Assembly (NCBI GenBank): GCA_013696065.1
Contig: JACCZJ010000389.1
Coordinates: 1-10,060, forward strand
Direction of reading: 5' to 3'
Source of the DNA: Nocardioidaceae bacterium
Lineage (GTDB): Bacteria > Actinomycetota > Actinomycetes > Propionibacteriales > Nocardioidaceae
Length of the DNA: 10,060 nt
The translations under genes and the position numbers were made by a program. This document shows positions 7,221 through 10,060 of this stretch, piece after piece. Below the pieces are notes generated by a model that saw only the letters and a list, made by a program, of their open reading frames with translations, did not search any database and was not told where the DNA came from. The first letter of the stretch is position 1, and each line of letters starts with the position of its first letter.

Positions 7221-7456
7221 CTCGCTTCCTCTTCGTAACAGGTCGTAGCGGCCGTTTGCCGAATATTAATGTAGTGGCGAAGGGACGAAGTGGCTCGTTC
7301 AGCCGGGCTCCGCGGTACCACCCTCCTTGGTCCGCCGCCCGGACAAGCCGGTGGAGAACCCTCTTGCTTCTGCGCTGCTGCCGGTTCTAGTGGGTCAGTG
7401 AGCTGACTGTTCTTCCGGCTGCTCCGAGGTGATGGCCCCATCAATGCTTTGCAGCT
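7221..7456 (-). promoter_or_regulatory. ileS T-box riboswitch (translational type, ultrashort stem I)
   Basis: Reading the minus strand from about 7456, a basal helix GCUGC (7455-7451)/GCAGC (7422-7418) closes a stem I of only about 38 nt. It holds GGGGCCAUCACC, and AUC (7433-7431) is the isoleucine specifier. Next come a perfect hairpin GUCAG/CUGAC (7407-7394), a long helix AGAACC (7388-7383)/GGUUCU (7360-7355) and a hairpin GUCCG/CGGAC (7344-7330). The T-box sequence UGGUACCGCGG (7320-7310) follows; its UGGU bulge can pair with the ACCA end of uncharged tRNA-Ile. Flanking helix A1 is GGAGGG (7326-7321)/CCCUUC (7284-7279). There is no U-run terminator, and the 3' side leads straight into the ribosome binding site. 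This matches the known actinobacterial ileS T-boxes that control translation. Uncharged tRNA-Ile is expected to expose the ribosome binding site and raise IleRS synthesis. Confidence 0.93.
7225..7290 (-). promoter_or_regulatory. Sequestrator and ribosome binding site of ileS
   Basis: On the minus strand the Shine-Dalgarno region CGAAGAGGAAG (7235-7225) can pair with the upstream CUUCGUCCCUUCG (7290-7278). CGAAG-A-GG pairs with (U)CC-C-CUUCG, with one A/C mismatch. The same CCCUUC (7284-7279) is the 3' strand of T-box helix A1. The two pairings exclude each other, giving an on state (A1 formed with tRNA, ribosome binding site free) and an off state (ribosome binding site paired). This is read directly from complementarity; energies were not calculated. 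Confidence 0.65.
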
Positions 7457-7461
7457 ACCTC

Positions 7462-7467
7462 AGTCTA
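7462..7467 (-). promoter_or_regulatory. -10 box of the ileS promoter
   Basis: TAGACT on the minus strand fits TAnnnT, and its 3' end is 5-7 nt upstream of the first pairing base of T-box stem I (7455), as expected for the transcription start. No good -35 box is visible (TACGCC at 17 bp). A short inverted repeat, CTAGG (7465-7469) and CCTAG (7478-7482), overlaps the box and could be fortuitous. Confidence 0.5.
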
Positions 7468-7535
7468 GGCGATCGGTCCTAGCCGGCGTACGCGGATTGT
7501 GGCGCGTCGATGTAGGGCGCGTTTGGAAGCACGGC

Positions 7536-7541
7536 TATCCT
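7536..7541 (+). promoter_or_regulatory. Candidate -10 box of the traR-lspA-rluD operon
   Basis: TATCCT fits TAnnnT and lies 46 nt before the GTG start, on the strand divergent from ileS. Transcription would begin near 7548, at the foot of the inverted repeat at 7546-7563. The hexamer 17 bp upstream (TAGGGC, 7513-7518) is a poor -35 box. Confidence 0.4.
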
Positions 7542-7545
7542 CTCG

Positions 7546-7563
7546 TCACCGCATGCGCGGTGA
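7546..7563 (+). repeat. Perfect 7-bp inverted repeat (TCACCGC-atgc-GCGGTGA) in the traR leader
   Basis: A perfect 7-bp stem with a 4-nt loop sits between the candidate -10 box and the Shine-Dalgarno of the TraR/DksA-like gene. As DNA it could be an operator; as RNA it would form a GC-rich hairpin near the 5' end, either stabilising the mRNA or modulating initiation. It is not followed by a U-run, so it is not an intrinsic terminator. Confidence 0.5.
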
Positions 7564-7587
7564 TTGCTTGGTAGGGAGGGGCGCAGG

Positions 7588-8709
7588 GTGGCAACCAAAG
7601 TGAGGTCGGCCGTGAGGGCGGACAAGGCGGTGGCGGCCAAGGCCACGAGTGGCAAGCGTGCAACCACAGCGAAAGCGGACAAAGGCACCGCCAGCTCTTC
7701 CAGGAAGGTCAGCAAGACCAGAAAGACCAGTGCCACGAAGTCAGCCGCTTCAACAGCCGCTGTGAAGTCGGCTACAGCCAAGAGGACCGCCACCAAGATC
7801 AGCGGGACCAAGGCTGCGGCCAAGGTGAGCGGGACCAAGGCTGCCGCCAAGGCACCTGCGAAGTCGTCGGCGGCGAAAAGAGTGAAGGGCACCGCACCTG
7901 CACCGCGGGTGTCGAGAGCGTCGAGCAAGGCAACCACCAAGAAGGCACAGGCGGCGAAACGGGCAGCTGCACAGAAGTTGACGATCGCATCGAAGGCGTC
8001 AACCACCCAAAAGACGCCAGCCACCGCCAAGAAGTCCGCGGCCACGGCCAAGAAGTCCGCGGCCACGGCCAAGAAGTCCGCGGCCTCGGCCAAGAAGTCC
8101 GCGGCTACGGCCAAGAAGTCCGGTGCCCCCGGCAAGAGGAGCGCGATCCCGGACAAAGCGGCCACTGGTGAAAGCAGCGCAAGCACCGCCAAGCGGGCCA
8201 CACCTTCGACGAACACATCGGCGAATACCGCGAGCGAGCGGATCGCGAACCACGCGGCCACGGAAAAAGCCTCAGCGAAGTCGACGTCCACGGCGAAGGC
8301 TGCCAAGAATGGCTCGGTCCGCCTGGCGGTTCGAGCGGACGAGCGAGCCTGGACAGTCAAAGAGATCGCGAATGTGCGTACGACGCTCGATTTCGATGCA
8401 ACGCGGCTCCAGGGGGAGATCGTCGCCGCCGAGCGCGAGATCGGCCAGCTTCTGCGCGAGAGTGGCGAAGGGGCAGGCAACGATCAGGCGGACGTAGGTT
8501 CCAACACCTTCGAGCGGGACCATGAGATGTCGATGGTCAAGAACGCCCGTGAGAACCTCGAGCTGGTCCAAGAAGCAGTCAAACGTGTCGACGCGGGCAG
8601 CTATGGCCGCTGCGAGTCGTGCGACCAGCCCATCGGCAAGATGCGTTTGCTGGCATTTCCGCGTGCGACACTATGCATGGAATGCAAACAACGCCAGGAA
8701 CGTCGCTGA
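7588..8709 (+). CDS. TraR/DksA C4 zinc-finger protein with long histone H1-like Lys/Ala-rich N-terminus
   Basis: The 373-aa product has two parts. Residues 1 to about 250 are almost entirely Lys, Ala, Ser and Thr, with repeats such as ATAKKSA and SGTKAAAK. This resembles histone H1 tails and the C-termini of actinobacterial HupB/HupS, so DNA or RNA binding is likely. Residues about 253-373 form a DksA-like unit: a helical hairpin, a tip with D299-x-x-D302-x-G304, and a zinc finger C342-x2-C345-x17-C363-x2-C366 (CESC...CMEC). DksA-family proteins enter the RNA polymerase secondary channel and modulate initiation; whether this one does is inferred. The GTG at 7588 is preferred over the upstream in-frame TTG (7564) because AGGGAGGGG (7573-7581) lies 6 nt before it. 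lspA begins within its last codons. A DksA-like gene before lspA is typical of actinobacteria. Ordinary DksA/TraR proteins are about 70-150 aa, so the tail is the unusual part. Confidence 0.88.
   Translation: MATKVRSAVRADKAVAAKATSGKRATTAKADKGTASSSRKVSKTRKTSATKSAASTAAVKSATAKRTATKISGTKAAAKVSGTKAAAKAPAKSSAAKRVKGTAPAPRVSRASSKATTKKAQAAKRAAAQKLTIASKASTTQKTPATAKKSAATAKKSAATAKKSAASAKKSAATAKKSGAPGKRSAIPDKAATGESSASTAKRATPSTNTSANTASERIANHAATEKASAKSTSTAKAAKNGSVRLAVRADERAWTVKEIANVRTTLDFDATRLQGEIVAAEREIGQLLRESGEGAGNDQADVGSNTFERDHEMSMVKNARENLELVQEAVKRVDAGSYGRCESCDQPIGKMRLLAFPRATLCMECKQRQERR
7801..7854 (+). repeat. Two 27-bp direct repeats encoding SGTKAAAKV/A
   Basis: Two adjacent 27-bp copies (7801-7827 and 7828-7854) differ at only a few bases near their 3' ends and encode SGTKAAAK twice. 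They lie in frame in the basic tail of the TraR/DksA-like protein and point to growth by tandem duplication. Confidence 0.8.
8020..8124 (+). repeat. Five tandem 21-bp repeats encoding ATAKKSA
   Basis: Five 21-bp units start at 8020, 8041, 8062, 8083 and 8104; units 2 and 3 are identical over all 21 bases and the others differ at one to three positions. Each encodes A(T/S)AKKS(A/G), residues 145-179 of the TraR/DksA-like protein. Near-identity at third codon positions indicates recent tandem duplication rather than only protein-level selection. Copy number is likely to vary between strains without a frameshift. Confidence 0.93.
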
Positions 8710-9293
8710 GAGACGCCAAGACCGCTGCTCGTTCGTTTGCGAGTCGCCGCACAACCTTGGTCTGGCTCGCCGTTACCGGCACGGTTTACTTGCTCGATCA
8801 GGCCACTAAGGAGTGGGCGACTCGGGCCCTCGCCGATGGGATGCCACGCCCCTTCCTGGGCGAGTGGTTGCAGTTTCGGTTGACGTTCAACCCGGGTGCG
8901 GCGTTCAGCCTGGGGACCGGATACACGATCGTGCTCACGGCCATCGCGTTAGCTGTCATCGTGGTGTGCATCAAGATGGCAGGTCGCTTGGGCAGCCGGG
9001 GATGGGCCGTTGCCCTCGGGCTGCTGCTGGGTGGAGCGCTCGGGAATGTCACGGATCGGATCTTGCGACCGCCTGCACCCCTGCGAGGACACGTCGTCGA
9101 CTTCCTCGAGCTGCCGAACTGGCCTGTCTTCAATTTTGCCGACGTGGCCATCTGCGCAGCTGCCGCGTCGTTCGTCTTGTTGAGCCTTCGCGGCATACGG
9201 CTGGACGGTAGTCGTGAGTCTCATGACCGCGCCGCAGTGCCGCTTAGTGACGGGGCTGATGCCCAGACCACGGACGACTCGGGCACCGCGTGA
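8682..9293 (+). CDS. lspA: Lipoprotein signal peptidase (signal peptidase II)
   Basis: LspA is the membrane aspartyl protease that cuts the signal peptide from diacylglyceryl-modified prolipoproteins; it is the target of globomycin. The 203-aa product has four hydrophobic segments, at about residues 24-39, 80-98, 106-122 and 148-168. The catalytic aspartates are Asp125 in GNVTDRI and Asp154 in FNFADVAI. LLDQATK near residue 39 and FNPGAAFS near 70 are further family motifs, the latter binding lipid or substrate. The hydrophilic C-terminal tail (about 172-203) is Asp/Ser-rich. The start is uncertain: ATG 8682 (used here) or ATG 8673, both lacking a clear Shine-Dalgarno and both inside the zinc-finger end of the preceding gene, so translation is probably coupled. 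The in-frame GTG at 8619 would add residues with no family support. The gene overlaps rluD by 4 nt. lspA followed by rluD is widely conserved. Confidence 0.95.
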   Translation: MQTTPGTSLRDAKTAARSFASRRTTLVWLAVTGTVYLLDQATKEWATRALADGMPRPFLGEWLQFRLTFNPGAAFSLGTGYTIVLTAIALAVIVVCIKMAGRLGSRGWAVALGLLLGGALGNVTDRILRPPAPLRGHVVDFLELPNWPVFNFADVAICAAAASFVLLSLRGIRLDGSRESHDRAAVPLSDGADAQTTDDSGTA

Positions 9294-10060
9294 CGGCGCT
9301 CTCGGGACGCAAGGTCGTCCATGTGCCGAGCGGCCTGTCAGGTGAGCGAGTGGATGCTGCAATCGCGCGGATGTTCGGCATCTCGCGGACCAAAGCAGCC
9401 GAGCTGGTCGCAGCAGGCGAGGTCACCGTGGATGGTGCCCACCCGGCAAAATCCGATCGTGTCGAGGAGGACGCGTTCCTGGAGGTCAACATCCCCGGCC
9501 CAGCTGCACCGGTGCACGTCGTGCCGCAAACCGTCTCCGGGCTGCACATCGTGTATGACGACGACGCGCTGGTTGTCGTGGACAAGCCGGTAGGGGTCGC
9601 GGCTCATCCCAGCGTGGGTTGGACCGGCCCTACGGTGGTGGGTCACCTTGCTGGCGCGGGTTTTCGCATCTCGACGTCCGGAGTGCCTGAGCGTCGCGGT
9701 GTGGTGCAACGGCTCGATGTCGGCACCAGTGGCTTGATGGTGGTCGCCAAGTCCGAGCATGCCTATTCGAAGCTCAAGCGGGCTTTCAAGCAGCGCACGG
9801 TCGACAAGACGTACCATGCGCTGGTTCAGGGTCACCTCGACCCTTTTCGTGGCACCATCGACGCCCCGATAGTCCGCCATGCCAGGCATGACCACAAGTT
9901 CACCGTCGGGGCCGGCGGTCGGCACAGCGTCACCCACTTCGACACGATCGAAGCGCACCGCTTTGCGTCACTGCTCGACATCAAACTGGAGACGGGCAGG
10001 ACCCATCAGATCCGGGTGCACATGAGTGCGCTGCACCATCCCTGTGTCGGTGACCTCACC
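9290..10060 (+). CDS. rluD: 23S rRNA pseudouridine synthase, RluD type (3' end outside window)
   Basis: The first 257 residues of an RluA-family pseudouridine synthase are present; the frame is open to the window end, and about 50 residues are probably missing compared with usual members. An S4 RNA-binding domain occupies about 15-75 (GERVDAAIARMFGISRTKAAELVAAGEVTVDG). The synthase domain contains LVVVDKPVGVAAHPS, the catalytic motif RLDVGTSGLMVVAK with Asp143, KTYHALVQG and GRTHQIRVHM (236-245). E. coli RluD converts uridines in helix 69 of 23S rRNA; actinobacterial homologues beside lspA are annotated likewise, though target sites here are inferred. The GTG start at 9290 overlaps the lspA stop as GTGA, and no strong Shine-Dalgarno precedes it, consistent with translational coupling. 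No upstream start fits the S4 domain better. Confidence 0.95.
   Translation, partial: MTALSGRKVVHVPSGLSGERVDAAIARMFGISRTKAAELVAAGEVTVDGAHPAKSDRVEEDAFLEVNIPGPAAPVHVVPQTVSGLHIVYDDDALVVVDKPVGVAAHPSVGWTGPTVVGHLAGAGFRISTSGVPERRGVVQRLDVGTSGLMVVAKSEHAYSKLKRAFKQRTVDKTYHALVQGHLDPFRGTIDAPIVRHARHDHKFTVGAGGRHSVTHFDTIEAHRFASLLDIKLETGRTHQIRVHMSALHHPCVGDLT

Noticed and set aside
7211..7444. 77-codon minus-strand open frame in the ileS leader, possible leader peptide
   Set aside because: The region is fully explained by T-box secondary structure; the ATG overlaps the specifier stem region and no Shine-Dalgarno precedes it.
7465..7482. CTAGG...CCTAG inverted repeat over the ileS -10 box as an operator
   Set aside because: Only 5-bp arms, and T-box control already accounts for regulation; no independent support.
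7479..8480. 333-codon minus-strand open frame with repeated hydrophobic FLAVAAD units, resembling a membrane protein
   Set aside because: It is the antisense of the Lys/Ala-rich repeats of the TraR/DksA-like gene: antisense of AAG-rich codons reads as Leu/Phe/Val. It has no family motif and no credible start signal.

Overview
The window is 10,060 bp of GC-rich chromosome from an actinomycete (Actinomycetota). A Micrococcales-type organism is possible, but the sequence does not settle the order. The evidence for actinomycetes is the gene order ftsZ-pgeF-yggS-sepF-yggT-divIVA, then ileS, a TraR/DksA-type gene, lspA and rluD. This is the usual distal end of the actinobacterial division and cell wall (dcw) cluster. 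Other support comes from frequent GTG starts, GTGA stop/start overlaps, an FtsZ tail ending in DLDVPDFLK, a Wag31-like DivIVA and an actinobacterial-type ileS T-box.

Positions 1-4056 (+ strand) hold a tightly packed division block. It contains the 3' part of ftsZ (Z-ring GTPase), pgeF (peptidoglycan editing factor), yggS (PLP homeostasis), sepF (Z-ring membrane anchor), yggT (small membrane protein) and divIVA (polar growth scaffold). ftsZ, pgeF and yggS are separated by 3 nt or overlap by 4 nt. sepF, yggT and divIVA have short gaps with candidate promoters of their own. Together they couple septum formation, cell wall quality control and polar growth.

Positions 4053-7214 (- strand) hold ileS, which converges on divIVA so tightly that the two stop codons overlap in one CTAG. 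IleRS carries a swapped class I signature, GTHH in place of HxGH, and a KMSKH loop. The 373 bp between ileS and the divergent next gene holds an ileS T-box riboswitch. It has an ultrashort stem I, an AUC specifier and a TGGTACC T-box bulge. A pyrimidine-rich strand can pair either within the T-box domain or with the ribosome binding site, which predicts tRNA-Ile sensing at the level of translation.

Positions 7588-10060 (+ strand) hold a TraR/DksA zinc-finger protein with a roughly 250-residue Lys/Ala-rich, histone H1-like N-terminal extension built partly from 21-bp repeats. lspA (lipoprotein signal peptidase) follows, then rluD (23S rRNA pseudouridine synthase), which is cut by the window end. 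traR, lspA and rluD overlap and probably form one operon.

I see no mobile element, CRISPR array, tRNA or rRNA gene. Nor do I see a wholly undescribed system: this is a conserved housekeeping locus. Its most notable points are the active-site variants of IleRS, its translational T-box, and the H1-like tail on the TraR/DksA protein.
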